64,000 bases of DNA from assembly GCA_012729555.1 (NCBI GenBank), contig JAAYCX010000019.1, positions 21,937 through 85,936 of the forward strand. The letters run 5' to 3'. The DNA is from Acidobacteriota bacterium. GTDB taxonomy: Bacteria > Acidobacteriota > UBA6911. Each line of letters begins with the position of its first letter. Position 1 is the stretch's first letter. A program made the translations under genes and the position numbers. This document shows positions 1 to 8,479 of this stretch, piece after piece. Below the pieces are notes generated by a model. That model made no database searches. It saw only the letters and a list, made by a program, of their open reading frames with translations, and was not told where the DNA came from.

Positions 1-1311
1 CACCCCCAGGCTCTCGAGCCCCCGGCGCAGGTCGTAGAGCGCGAACTCCTCCGACATCCCCCCGGCGAGCGACTCCGCCGCCGCCCCGAGCCGCTCCGCG
101 GCCTCCTCGAGCTGCCGCCGCTGCCGCAACCGGGTGACGAGCACCCCCTCCCTCCCGAGAGGCACACCCCCCGTCATCTCATCCACGATCCAGGCGCGCA
201 GCTCCCCTATCCCGGCGCCCCGCAGGGCCGAGACTTCAAAAACCGGCCACCCGCGCGCAAACTCCACGGTATCCTCCGTTTTCCAGGCGCCCGGCAGATC
301 GGACTTGTTAAGCGCCACCGCCCCGCGCACCCCCAGGAGCCGCTCGCGCATCCGCCTGTCCTCCTCCGAGGGGGCCCGCGCCCGGTCGGCCACCAGCACT
401 ACCGCGTCCGCGTCCCCGATCGCCTCGACGCTCCGGTCGATGCCGAGCTTCTCCACGGGGTCCTCCGAATGCCGGATCCCGGCCGTGTCCTGGAGGTGGA
501 CCGGGATCCCCCCGATGCTGCTCGACTCGGAGACCAGGTCGCGCGTCGTCCCCGGGAGCCGGGCCACGATCGAGCGGTCGCGCCCGAGCAGGGCGTTGAA
601 AAGACTGCTTTTCCCCACGTTCGGCCGGCCCACGACGGCAAGCGTGAAACCCTCCCGCACGATCCTCCCCCTGCGGTAGGAGTCGACCGCCCGGCCCAGC
701 CTGCGCCGGGCCTCTTCGAGCCGCCGGGCCATCCCGCGGCGCGAAACGGCCGGCACGTCCTCCTCGACGAATTCCACCGCGGTCTCGAGCTCGACGATGA
801 TGTCGACGACGGCGTCCCTGACCGGGCCGATCTCCCGCCCGAGCTCCCCCGAGCGCTGCCGCAGCGCCGTCTCCGCCTGCAGCAGGGTCTGGGCCCCGAT
901 CAGGTCGGCCACCGCTTCCGCCTCGGCCAGGTTCATCTTCCCGTTCACGAAGGCGCGCAGGGTGAATTCCCCCGGCCCGGCCAGGCGCGCTCCCCGGCTG
1001 CACAGGGCGTCGAGGAGGGCCGCGGCGATGACGGGGCTCCCGTGGGTGGAAAATTCGACCATCTCCTCCCCGGTATAGGAGTTCGGGGCGGGGAAGCGCA
1101 GGACGAGGGCCTCGTCGATTTCCGCGCCCAGGGAGTCGAGGATCCTCCCGAGCCGGGCCGTGCGGGGTGGCGCCGGGCCCTCGTGGCCGTACGGGACGAA
1201 GACCTTTCCGGCGAGCTCGAAACTCCGCTCCCCCGAAAGGCGCACCACCGCGATCCCGGAGTGTCCCGGCGGGGTGGACAAGGCGCAGATGGTATCCCTG
1301 AGATTTTCCAT
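1..1311 (-). CDS. mnmE: tRNA uridine-5-carboxymethylaminomethyl(34) GTPase MnmE (3' end cut by window)
   Basis: With MnmG, MnmE installs the cm5/cmnm5 group on U34 of certain tRNAs; it is a cytosolic GTPase that also binds formyl-tetrahydrofolate. I translated 437 codons from the ATG at 1311 and the frame runs open off the window edge. The folate-binding N-terminal domain is recognisable (GEFTLRAF and NGKMNLAEAEAV). It is followed by the G domain inserted in the helical domain: P-loop GRPNVGKSS at about residue 227, then PGTTRD and DTAGIR. The family is usually about 450-460 residues, so roughly the last 20, including the C-terminal Cys-x-Gly-Lys motif, lie outside the window. It is the last seen gene of the rpmH-rnpA-yidD-yidC-jag-mnmE run, 66 bp after jag. 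Confidence 0.96.
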   Translation of the reverse strand, partial: MENLRDTICALSTPPGHSGIAVVRLSGERSFELAGKVFVPYGHEGPAPPRTARLGRILDSLGAEIDEALVLRFPAPNSYTGEEMVEFSTHGSPVIAAALLDALCSRGARLAGPGEFTLRAFVNGKMNLAEAEAVADLIGAQTLLQAETALRQRSGELGREIGPVRDAVVDIIVELETAVEFVEEDVPAVSRRGMARRLEEARRRLGRAVDSYRRGRIVREGFTLAVVGRPNVGKSSLFNALLGRDRSIVARLPGTTRDLVSESSSIGGIPVHLQDTAGIRHSEDPVEKLGIDRSVEAIGDADAVVLVADRARAPSEEDRRMRERLLGVRGAVALNKSDLPGAWKTEDTVEFARGWPVFEVSALRGAGIGELRAWIVDEMTGGVPLGREGVLVTRLRQRRQLEEAAERLGAAAESLAGGMSEEFALYDLRRGLESLGV

Positions 1312-1377
1312 GTTCGAGAGACCGGCGGTTCCCCGAGGCATTATAGTGCAGCGCCGGGGTCCCGGTCCCCGAATTCT

Positions 1378-1866
1378 TCAGGCAGGGTACAGGGTGACCG
1401 AGCGGTTGTCCCCGTCCCCCTGGCTCTCGCTCCGCACCCCCGGGGTTTCGGCGAGGGCCAGGTGCACGATCCTTCTTTCCCGGGGCGTCATCGGCTGCAG
1501 GGTGAGGGGCTTGCGGGAGGCGACCACCTTCTCGGAAGCCATCCGCGCCAGGAGCCGGAGTTCGATCTCCCGGTGCTTGCGGTAATCGTCCGAATCGAGG
1601 ATGATCCCGGGCGCCTCCGCCCCCGCACCCGGAAAGATCCGGTTGAGGAGGTATTCGGTCGAGTTCAGGAGCGCCGCGCCGCCGGCCAGGAGGTAGGTCC
1701 GGTCGGGCCCCGTCAGGTTGATGTGGATGACCCCGTCCTCTTCCCGGACGCCGGCGTCCAGGTCGAGCCCGGAATGCTCCACCAGCGTCAGGAAGAAGGA
1801 TTCGATTTCCGCAAGGGACGCGCCCTTACGCCCTGGCCTTTGCGGGCTTCGCTGTCGTTCCGTCAC
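1378..1866 (-). CDS. jag: KH/R3H RNA-binding protein Jag (KhpB)
   Basis: This 162-residue protein is a short form of Jag/KhpB, an RNA-binding protein that partners KhpA in several bacteria. A KH-like region is followed by an R3H domain near the C-terminus (MTPRERRIVHLAL, with the R-x-x-x-H spacing). The N-terminal Jag_N domain of the Bacillus protein is absent. The start is GTG at 1866. It is preceded at good spacing by GAGAGGTGG, which lies inside the 3' end of yidC, so the two genes overlap by 41 bp in different frames. The position between yidC and mnmE is the conserved one and supports the call. Confidence 0.9.
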   Translation of the reverse strand: MTERQRSPQRPGRKGASLAEIESFFLTLVEHSGLDLDAGVREEDGVIHINLTGPDRTYLLAGGAALLNSTEYLLNRIFPGAGAEAPGIILDSDDYRKHREIELRLLARMASEKVVASRKPLTLQPMTPRERRIVHLALAETPGVRSESQGDGDNRSVTLYPA

Positions 1867-3553
1867 CCATCCACCTCTCGGCTATTTTCTGAAATAAAAC
1901 CTGGAAGATATTACTGCAGAGGAAATACAGGTTCAAGCCGCTCGAAAAATTCAGGAACATGACCGTAAAGATGACGGGCATGATCATCATCATCTTCGCC
2001 TGCATCGGGTCGGCCCCGGGCGTCATCGGCGTCAGCTTCTGCGAAATGAACGAGGTGATCCCCATGACGATGGGGAGCACGTAGTAGGGGTCCTTGAGCG
2101 ACAGGTCGTGGATCCACCAGATGAAGGGCGCCTGGCGCAGCTCGATCGAGTAGGCCAGCAGCGCGTAGAAGGCGAACAGGAGCGGGAACTGCAGCAGGAG
2201 CGGGAGGCATCCCCCCAGCGGGTTGACGTTATGCTCCTTGTAGAGCGCCATGATCTCCTGGTTCATCTCCGCCCGCTTCGGGTCGGTCTTCTTGTACCGG
2301 CGGTATTTCTCCTGGATCGCCTTCACCTTGGGCTGGACCGCCTGCATCCTCTTCATCGACACCATCTGCTTGAGGCGGAAGGGGAAGAGCAGCAGCGACA
2401 GCAGCAGGGTCAGGATGACGATGGCCCACCCGTAGTTGTGCACGAACTGGTGGATCCACTGGAGCGCGGCCAGCAGCGGGTAGACGAGGAAGGAGAACAT
2501 CCCGTAGTTGATAACGCCGGTGATGTCGCCCGAACGGACCGCCTTGAGGTGCTCCTGGTCCTTGGGACCGATAAAGAGCTGGTAGCGCTCGCTCCCCGTC
2601 GTAGGGAGGGTGACTTCGAGCAGGTCCCGGTCGACCGTATCCCCGTCGAGGGCCTTCGTCTTGACCGCTTGCTTGCGGAGGTTGAAATGACCGAGCGGCC
2701 CGTCGGGGATGGCGATCATGCTGAAATACTGCATGTCGAGCCCGACCCAGCGGATATCCCCCTCGATCTTCGCGACCTCGCTCTCGCTCTTGGGCGGCCC
2801 CTCGCGCCGGGCCTTGCCGTCGGAATAGTAGATGGCCTCGAGCTTGGCCATGCGGCTGCTGATGTGCTCCTGCTCCGGCCCGATATCCTTTCCGAGGAAA
2901 TACCGGCCCGGCAGCGGCGCCCCCCCCTTCGTGCTCTCGATCGCAAGATCGACCAGGAAGTTTTCCCGGTCGAAGGTATAGGTCTTTGCGATGACGAGGT
3001 CCCCCCGCCGCAGGAGAAGCCGCACGGTGGCGGGGGGCGCGAGCACCCCGGCCCCGAGCTCCCCCCCCTCGACGCTGACTTCGTACAGCCCCTCGTTCGC
3101 GGCCGCCGTCAGCTCCGCGTCCCCGAACAGGAGAGCCCCGGGCCGCGGGCCCGTCTCCCCCCCGCGCGCGGGAGCGATCATCTCGAACACCTTCTGCTGC
3201 TCGGAGCGGTATTTGTTCAGCTCCCAGCTCGAGAGCACCCCGCCCCGGTTGTCGATGACGGCGGTGTAGAGGTTGCCCATCACCGTGATCTTCCGCGCCT
3301 CGGCCCGGGTGTCTTCCGCCCCGGCCGCAAGCGCGGCCGGCGCCTCCGTCTCCGCGGCGGCGGCTTCGGGGATCCCGCCCGCCCCGCCCGCCGGGGACGG
3401 GGTCCCCGCCGGAGCGGGCGTTTCCGTCCGCGTCCCCGCGCTTTCGATCCCGGCCGCCCCACCGCGCTCCGCCATCCTCTCCCGCTGAAAGTGGGAGAAG
3501 AGGACGAAGACCACGATCGATAATCCAATGGCTACGATGGCTCTTTTTTCCAT
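1826..3553 (-). CDS. yidC: Membrane protein insertase YidC
   Basis: YidC inserts and folds inner-membrane proteins, alone or with SecYEG. The 575-residue product is the Gram-negative type. An N-terminal signal anchor (about residues 5-22) is followed by a low-complexity Ala/Pro/Glu linker and a large periplasmic beta domain to about residue 345. The conserved multi-spanning insertase core comes last, with the basic cytosolic hairpin (KQMVSMKRMQAVQPKVKAIQ) and the NPLGGCLP motif. It sits 46 bp downstream of yidD in the rpmH-rnpA-yidD-yidC-jag-mnmE order and overlaps jag. Length and order are typical of the family. Confidence 0.98.
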   Translation of the reverse strand: MEKRAIVAIGLSIVVFVLFSHFQRERMAERGGAAGIESAGTRTETPAPAGTPSPAGGAGGIPEAAAAETEAPAALAAGAEDTRAEARKITVMGNLYTAVIDNRGGVLSSWELNKYRSEQQKVFEMIAPARGGETGPRPGALLFGDAELTAAANEGLYEVSVEGGELGAGVLAPPATVRLLLRRGDLVIAKTYTFDRENFLVDLAIESTKGGAPLPGRYFLGKDIGPEQEHISSRMAKLEAIYYSDGKARREGPPKSESEVAKIEGDIRWVGLDMQYFSMIAIPDGPLGHFNLRKQAVKTKALDGDTVDRDLLEVTLPTTGSERYQLFIGPKDQEHLKAVRSGDITGVINYGMFSFLVYPLLAALQWIHQFVHNYGWAIVILTLLLSLLLFPFRLKQMVSMKRMQAVQPKVKAIQEKYRRYKKTDPKRAEMNQEIMALYKEHNVNPLGGCLPLLLQFPLLFAFYALLAYSIELRQAPFIWWIHDLSLKDPYYVLPIVMGITSFISQKLTPMTPGADPMQAKMMMIMPVIFTVMFLNFSSGLNLYFLCSNIFQVLFQKIAERWMGDGTTAKPAKARA

Positions 3554-3599
3554 AATTTACCGGACGGGGGCGTACCCCGGTCCCCCTTTCTGGTCTGGC

Positions 3600-3848
3600 C
3601 TACGGAACGGGGTCCACCCCTCCCGCGCAGAACGGATGGCAACGCAGCAGTCTCCGGATCCCGAGCCAGCCCCCCCTCAGGAGCCCCCGTTTCCCGATAG
3701 CCTGCATCATGTATACGGAACAGGTCGGTTCGAAGCGACAGGCATGCGGCAGCCAGGGGGAAACGAAGCGCTTGTACACCCCCAGCGCAAAAATCACTCC
3801 CCCCCCGATGCCGTCCCCGATCCTTCGCCCGAGGCCCGATCCCGTCAT
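3600..3848 (-). CDS. yidD: Membrane protein insertion efficiency factor YidD
   Basis: YidD is a small membrane-associated protein thought to aid YidC-dependent insertion. The longer open frame begins at 3935. The ATG at 3848 gives an 82-residue protein of normal family length and forms an ATGA overlap with the rnpA stop, so I chose it. The diagnostic core is present: YKRFVSPWLPHACRFEPTCS, followed by a CHPFCAGGVDPVP ending. The position between rnpA and yidC is canonical. Confidence 0.95.
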   Translation of the reverse strand: MTGSGLGRRIGDGIGGGVIFALGVYKRFVSPWLPHACRFEPTCSVYMMQAIGKRGLLRGGWLGIRRLLRCHPFCAGGVDPVP

Positions 3849-4219
3849 GGCGTCTCCTGCCCGCCCTGGCGGCAGACTTTCCTCACCGCGGCCAGAAACT
3901 CCGTGCGCAGGGTGTCGTAATCCACCCCGACACACCCCGATTTGGCATTGACGACAATATCTAACTGGCTTGGGATTTGGTGGAAAGATCTTCGAAAGAT
4001 CTCTCTGAACAAGCGCTTTATGCGATTCCGGACAACGGCGCCTCCGACCTTCCCCGACGCGGTGATTCCGAGTCGCGGGTGCCCGAGGGTGTTTTCGCGG
4101 CAGAAAAGCACAAACCTTCCGCTATGCAGCTTCCTGCCCGTCCTGTAGATCGCCCGGTAGTCCGAGGTCCGAACGATTCGGACATGATGCGGGAATGCCT
4201 CACGCGTCGCCTTATCCAC
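3845..4219 (-). CDS. rnpA: Ribonuclease P protein component
   Basis: RnpA is the protein subunit of RNase P, which matures tRNA 5' ends with the RNA subunit. The 124-residue product carries the family signature [15 protein letters not shown] near residues 60-76 and a basic, RNA-binding composition. The start is GTG at 4219, overlapping the rpmH stop by 8 bp, which suggests translational coupling. The 3' end overlaps the yidD start (ATGA). Confidence 0.96.
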   Translation of the reverse strand: MDKATREAFPHHVRIVRTSDYRAIYRTGRKLHSGRFVLFCRENTLGHPRLGITASGKVGGAVVRNRIKRLFREIFRRSFHQIPSQLDIVVNAKSGCVGVDYDTLRTEFLAAVRKVCRQGGQETP

Positions 4220-4352
4220 TCACTGTAAGCCTTTTACGCCCCTTGGCGCGCCTGCGCTTCAGCACCAGCCTTCCCCCCTTGGTCGACATGCGTTCCCTGA
4301 AACCGTGGGTCTTCTTGCGCTTGCTGTTATTGGGTTGGTACGTCCTTTTCAT
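4212..4352 (-). CDS. rpmH: 50S ribosomal protein L34
   Basis: I translated this 46-residue protein by hand. It begins MKRTYQPN, continues through [12 protein letters not shown], and is Arg/Lys rich to the end, as L34 is. L34 is a small, late-assembling protein of the large ribosomal subunit. The stop overlaps the GTG start of rnpA. It is the first gene of the left origin arm, and a promoter-like sequence lies upstream at 4402-4430. In many genomes rpmH faces dnaA directly; here dnaA is about 52 kb away. Confidence 0.98.
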   Translation of the reverse strand: MKRTYQPNNSKRKKTHGFRERMSTKGGRLVLKRRRAKGRKRLTVSG

Positions 4353-4401
4353 GGTGCCACTTTCTCCAGATTACGGCCTTAGCCTCGAATCAAAAGCTTA
4401 A

Positions 4402-4430
4402 ATCATAGAAACTGCGGAGGAAAAAAGCAA
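4402..4430 (-). promoter_or_regulatory. Candidate sigma70 promoter of the rpmH operon
   Basis: Read on the minus strand: TTGCTT (-35, 4430-4425), a 17-nt spacer, then TATGAT (-10, 4407-4402, five of six consensus bases). Transcription would start near 4395, giving a leader of about 40 nt to rpmH. The -35 is weak, and no other element was tested. Confidence 0.5.
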
Positions 4431-4470
4431 GGGCAACCATGCTCCCCGCCCCCTCCCGCGCCCGCTTTTC

Positions 4471-5130
4471 TCACTTTTTCCCGATGCCCGCCCACCAGCC
4501 GTCCCCCCGGAGGCGCAGTTCGTCGAGCGCCTCCTGGATCCTGGCCCGGCAGGCGTCGAGTTCCCCGGCAGCCCCCCGCTCGACCGGGATCGGGTCCCCG
4601 ACGAGGAGCACCGCGCGCGAAAAGGGCTTCGGGATCTCGAACCGGTCCCAGCTCCGGAGCGTCCACTTCCTCTCGACCGAAATCCCGAAAGGGATGACGG
4701 GGTTCCCGCTCTTCCACGCCAGGTAGGCGGCCCCCGCCTTGGCCACGTGGCGGGGACCGCGCGGGCCGTCGATGGCGAACCCCACGTCCCCCCCCTGCCG
4801 CAGAATGCGCAGCATCTCCCGGGCGGCCCCGTGCCCCCCCGCGGAACTCGACCCGCGCGCCGGCCTGTAGCCGAGCCGGCGGATCACGTGCGCGATATAT
4901 TCCCCGTCCCGGTTGCGGCTCGTCATCACCGCGATGCCGCGGCCCCGGAAATACCAGGAAGCCAGGAACAACCGCCCGTGCCAGAAGGCGAGGATCCACC
5001 TCTTCCCGGCGCCGTGCACCGCCTCGAGCTTTTCCCAGCCGGCGACGTCCCACCGCAGCGTGCGGCCGATGAGGCCGATGACGCACCGCCCGAGCCAGGC
5101 GACGGCGCCCACCCTGATCCAGTCCGTCAT
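4471..5130 (-). CDS. DUF374 lysophospholipid acyltransferase-like protein
   Basis: This 219-residue protein matches the DUF374 family, which is related to the LPLAT/PlsC acyltransferases. Visible motifs are FWHGRLF around residues 49-55, which fills the place of the HxxxxD region, then TSRNRDGEYIAHVIRRLGY and IDGPRGPRH. An N-terminal hydrophobic stretch suggests membrane association. A role in lipid or lipid A acylation is the usual family inference; the substrate cannot be read from sequence. The ATG at 5130 overlaps the stop of the small Tat-signal ORF upstream (ATGA). Confidence 0.85.
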   Translation of the reverse strand: MTDWIRVGAVAWLGRCVIGLIGRTLRWDVAGWEKLEAVHGAGKRWILAFWHGRLFLASWYFRGRGIAVMTSRNRDGEYIAHVIRRLGYRPARGSSSAGGHGAAREMLRILRQGGDVGFAIDGPRGPRHVAKAGAAYLAWKSGNPVIPFGISVERKWTLRSWDRFEIPKPFSRAVLLVGDPIPVERGAAGELDACRARIQEALDELRLRGDGWWAGIGKK

Positions 5131-5291
5131 GCGAGCGCCGCGCGCACCCTTTCGGGCGTGAGCGGGAGCCGGCGGATCCGGACCCCGGCGGCGTCGGACA
5201 GGGCGGCGGCGGAGGCGAGGATGTACAGCCCGGGCCCCAGGAGCTTGAGAAAGTCCCTGCGGGGGAGAGGGCGGGAGAGAGCTTCCTGCAT
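5127..5291 (-). pseudogene. 54-codon Tat-signal ORF, probable internal-deletion remnant of a molybdopterin oxidoreductase
   Basis: The ATG at 5291 opens a 54-codon frame that ends in an ATGA overlap with the DUF374 gene. Residues 10-20 are PRRDFLKLLGP, a twin-arginine signal motif followed by a hydrophobic stretch. The last residues, VRIRRLPLTPERVRAALA, resemble the extreme C-terminus of large molybdopterin-binding (isoquinoline 1-oxidoreductase or xanthine dehydrogenase-like) subunits. The start, PRRDFLKLLG, resembles the N-terminus of the same family. I infer an in-frame deletion that joined the two ends. It could still be a small exported peptide. A UUCG-loop hairpin (5306-5321) lies just upstream of the start. 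Confidence 0.5.
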
Positions 5292-5380
5292 GGGTTTTCC
5301 CTTTCCGGCCCCGAAGGGCCGCTCGTTGGCTACCAGCTTAAGCCAATCCAGCGGGGAATTTAACCCTTTTTCGGACGGAA

Positions 5381-7093
5381 TCAGGCGATCCTGGCCTCGC
5401 GCCGCTCCGGCCGCAGCGCCGCGGCCTCCCGCTCGGGGTAGACCACGCGGCGGGTCGGCGGCTGGCGCATGACCCCGCCCTCCTTGCGGATCCGGCGGCT
5501 TTCACGCAGGGCGCACACCCGCACCGCCACCGCCTTGAGCCGGTCGGTGAGCGACATGGGACCGAACGCCTCCCGGTACAGGCCCATCACCCTGCGGCAC
5601 TTGGTCTCTGCCTGCTCGTTGGGGGAGTACCGCATCATGGTACCCAGCGCGGGGCGGAAAAGGAGCGCCGTCTTCTTCACGCACTCCAGCCGGAGGCGCA
5701 TGAAGGGGTCGCGCGCCGGCGCCTGCCCCTCGACGTAGCGCAGGGTGCCGGGGTCCCAGACGAGTCCCTTCTTCTCCCGCTCCTCGATCTCGGCCCGCAG
5801 GCTGAGGTATCCTTTCACCGCCGTGTGCGCCATGGCGAGCACTCCCGGCCCCTGCTCCTCGTATTTGCGGACGAAGGCGTCCTTGAGGTAGCGGGCCGAT
5901 TCGGGAAGGGTGAATTCCGGGTGGCGGAACCAGATCTCGTCCTGGCCGTGCTTCTTGGGCCAGGGGATATCCGCCAGCAGCTTCCCCGCCTCCTCGTAGT
6001 CGCGGTACAGCTGCGTCCCCGGGGTGGGGCCGAGTTCCATGAACTGCGAGAAGTCCGACCGGAGGCTGAGGGCCCAGTCGATGTCCTCGTGGATCGTCTT
6101 CTTGTCATGATGCTCGAGAAAGAGGATCGAGGAAGCCAGCACGCTGATCCCGTGGTCCTGCAGCTCGGCGATCAGCCGGTGCAGGTCGATCCCCCGCGTC
6201 TTTTCGAACAGGTTGGCCTTGCTCTCGACCCCGATCCAGATGAAATTGACCCCGAGCCGGACCAGAAAGTCGATCCCGAGAGCCGCAAGGGTCTCGGCGG
6301 AGGAAAAAATGCTGAAACTGTACGCTTTCCCGTTCCTCTCCATTTCCGCCAGAAGCTCGCGCGCGCGCACCGGGTCCTTGCAGAAATTCTCGTCCATCAC
6401 GCCGAAGTCGTCCACCCCCAGCTCCTGTTCCGCTTTCCGGCAGGCCTCGAACACCTCCTCGCCCGTGGCGAGGAAGGGGGTGTATTTGCGGTCGAATTTG
6501 TGCGAGGTGGAGCAGAAGCGGCAGGAATTCTCGCACCCCACTCCCGGAATGAGGATCCCGGCCTTCCCGTGGAGCGGGGCGCCGTAGACGTAGCTGTTGA
6601 CGGCCGACTGGACCACGGGGTGCACGATGGGGCGGTCGGTCTCCTCCCCGAAATATTGCCGCAGCCAGACCACCCCTTCCCCGTGGCAGATCTCGTCGCA
6701 GTCGATCAGTTCCTCGATGTGAGGCACGGCCGTGCCGTGCCCGCCGATGAGGATCTTCGCCCGCGGGGCGGCAGTGCGGATATATTCGGCCATGCGCCGC
6801 GCCTTCAGCACGTTCGGGACGATGAAGGAGATCCCCACGTGGGTGTAGCCGCCCGTGTCGATTTCGCGCGTGAACTCTTCCCAGGAGGGGAAGTCGAGCA
6901 CCGTCACCGGAAGGTTCAGGTTTTCGGCCAGCAGGTAGAGGCCGAAGCTGGGATTGGAGGAGCGGGGGGAATGGATCCCCTGTTCCCGCGTCACCTGGTT
7001 GTTGAGCAGTTCCATGGTGCAGAGGGCCTCGCCGGTGTCATCCTGCACCCCGTAAGGCTTGTAAACTCCACATAACAAAAGTCGCGTCATCAA
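5381..7093 (-). CDS. B12-binding domain radical SAM protein
   Basis: The 570-residue protein has an N-terminal cobalamin-binding-like Rossmann region (VGISFIVPNVLKARR, then ILIGGHGTAVPH around residues 115-126). A radical SAM core follows, with the cluster motif CENSCRFC at about residue 178. Such proteins use SAM radical chemistry, often methylation or rearrangement, on unknown substrates. The canonical His of the B12 DxHxxG motif is not obvious, so the domain may be degenerate. The gene stands alone on the minus strand, with about 90 bp to the Tat remnant and 132 bp to the upstream permease gene. No biosynthetic partner is visible, so no product can be assigned. Confidence 0.85.
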   Translation of the reverse strand: MMTRLLLCGVYKPYGVQDDTGEALCTMELLNNQVTREQGIHSPRSSNPSFGLYLLAENLNLPVTVLDFPSWEEFTREIDTGGYTHVGISFIVPNVLKARRMAEYIRTAAPRAKILIGGHGTAVPHIEELIDCDEICHGEGVVWLRQYFGEETDRPIVHPVVQSAVNSYVYGAPLHGKAGILIPGVGCENSCRFCSTSHKFDRKYTPFLATGEEVFEACRKAEQELGVDDFGVMDENFCKDPVRARELLAEMERNGKAYSFSIFSSAETLAALGIDFLVRLGVNFIWIGVESKANLFEKTRGIDLHRLIAELQDHGISVLASSILFLEHHDKKTIHEDIDWALSLRSDFSQFMELGPTPGTQLYRDYEEAGKLLADIPWPKKHGQDEIWFRHPEFTLPESARYLKDAFVRKYEEQGPGVLAMAHTAVKGYLSLRAEIEEREKKGLVWDPGTLRYVEGQAPARDPFMRLRLECVKKTALLFRPALGTMMRYSPNEQAETKCRRVMGLYREAFGPMSLTDRLKAVAVRVCALRESRRIRKEGGVMRQPPTRRVVYPEREAAALRPERREARIA

Positions 7094-7225
7094 ATATTCC
7101 CTTCCGTACTCGTTTGGGTGACTTTTTCAAACAGGCGAGGAAAACCGCGGAAAGAGTAGACTATTCCCTGACTGCGAATCCAGTCGACCTGAAAGCGTAC
7201 TGGAATCCGCCCCCGATGTAAACGC

Positions 7226-8461
7226 CTATTCGTAGCGGAGCGCCTCGATGGGATCGAGTTGCGCCGCCTTGCGCGCGGGCCAGACGCCGAAGACCAGCCC
7301 GATCCCGATGGAGACCACCAGGCCCGCAACGACGGCCCAGAGGGGGATGACGGCCGGGAGCGCCGGGACGAGGAGGACGATGAGGTAGCTGACGGCCACG
7401 GCCAGGAGGATGCCGAAGACCCCCCCGATCCCGGTCAGTGTCATCGCTTCGAACAGGAACTGGAGGACGATGTCGCGCCGGGTCGCCCCGATCGCCTTGC
7501 GCACCCCGATCTCGCGCGTGCGCTCGGTCACCGAGACCAGCATGATGTTCATCACGCCGATGCCGCCGACGAGGAGGCCGACGCTGGAAATGGCGATGGC
7601 GACCAGCCCGATCACCCCGGTGATCGAATCGAGCTGGGTGATGACCCGGTCCGCGGTGGTGAGGTCGAAATCGTTCTCCTCCCGCGGCCCGACCCCCCGC
7701 CGGCGCCTCAGGAGGCTTTCCACCTCGTCCAGGGCTTCCGACCGCCGCCCCGACTCGGCCTGGATGAAGAGGATGTGCTTGTCCTCCCACGGCATCATCT
7801 TCCGCATCGACCCGTAGGGGAGGATGACGATGTTGTCGGAGCCTTCGCTCAGAAAGCTCGACTTGCTCTTCTCGGTGACCCCGATGACCGTGTGCGGGTG
7901 CCCCATCACCAGGATCTGCTTCCCGACCGGGTCGGAGTAGCTGAACATCGCCTCGGCCGCGTCGGGCCCCAGGACGGCCACGGGCACGCGGTGCCGCTCC
8001 TCGGAATCGGAGAAGAAGCGGCCGTTTTCCACCTTGACGTTGGCCACCGCGCCGTAGTTGGCCGAAACCCCGAGGAATTCGGCGTTGCGCAGCGTGCTCC
8101 CCTGGTACTGGGCCTGGATGCGGGTCCCGAAGGGGACCAGGCGCCAGCTCACATCGTGGACCGACGGGCACTGCTCCCGGACCGCCGCCGCGTCGGCCAG
8201 GCTGAGGGGCTTGCGCAGCATCTCCTCCCGGGAGCGGCGCCCCACCTGGACCCCCGTATTCATGTGAAAGGCGAAGATGTTGTTGGTCCCCAGGTCCTCG
8301 ATCTGCGAGACCACGCTCTGGCGCATCCCCGTGAGGATGGAGGCGATGACGATGACGGTGAGCACCCCCACGACGATCCCGAGCACCGTGAGGAAAGAGC
8401 GGAATTTGTGGGCCAGCAGCGTGTCGAAGGCCATGGCCAGGTTTTCGCGATATTCGATCAT
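7226..8461 (-). CDS. MacB/FtsX-like ABC transporter permease
   Basis: The 411-residue permease has the MacB architecture. One N-terminal transmembrane helix (SFLTVLGIVVGVLTVIVIAS) is followed by a periplasmic MacB_PCD domain, then three C-terminal helices of the FtsX domain. Its conserved cytosolic loop reads TERTREIGVRKAIGATRRDI. It lies 18 bp after a second permease and is surely cotranscribed with it. Such proteins move lipoproteins, peptides or drugs by mechanotransmission and need a separate ATPase, which is not present in this window. The start at 8461 has no strong Shine-Dalgarno site; the ATG at 8434 is an alternative. Confidence 0.9.
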   Translation of the reverse strand: MIEYRENLAMAFDTLLAHKFRSFLTVLGIVVGVLTVIVIASILTGMRQSVVSQIEDLGTNNIFAFHMNTGVQVGRRSREEMLRKPLSLADAAAVREQCPSVHDVSWRLVPFGTRIQAQYQGSTLRNAEFLGVSANYGAVANVKVENGRFFSDSEERHRVPVAVLGPDAAEAMFSYSDPVGKQILVMGHPHTVIGVTEKSKSSFLSEGSDNIVILPYGSMRKMMPWEDKHILFIQAESGRRSEALDEVESLLRRRRGVGPREENDFDLTTADRVITQLDSITGVIGLVAIAISSVGLLVGGIGVMNIMLVSVTERTREIGVRKAIGATRRDIVLQFLFEAMTLTGIGGVFGILLAVAVSYLIVLLVPALPAVIPLWAVVAGLVVSIGIGLVFGVWPARKAAQLDPIEALRYE

Positions 8462-8479
8462 TGCCGTATGCCCGCAGTC

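Noticed and set aside
5306..5321. UUCG-loop hairpin as terminator of the radical SAM gene
   Set aside because: Six-pair stem with no T-run on the minus strand; it lies upstream of the next start, so it is at most a leader structure.
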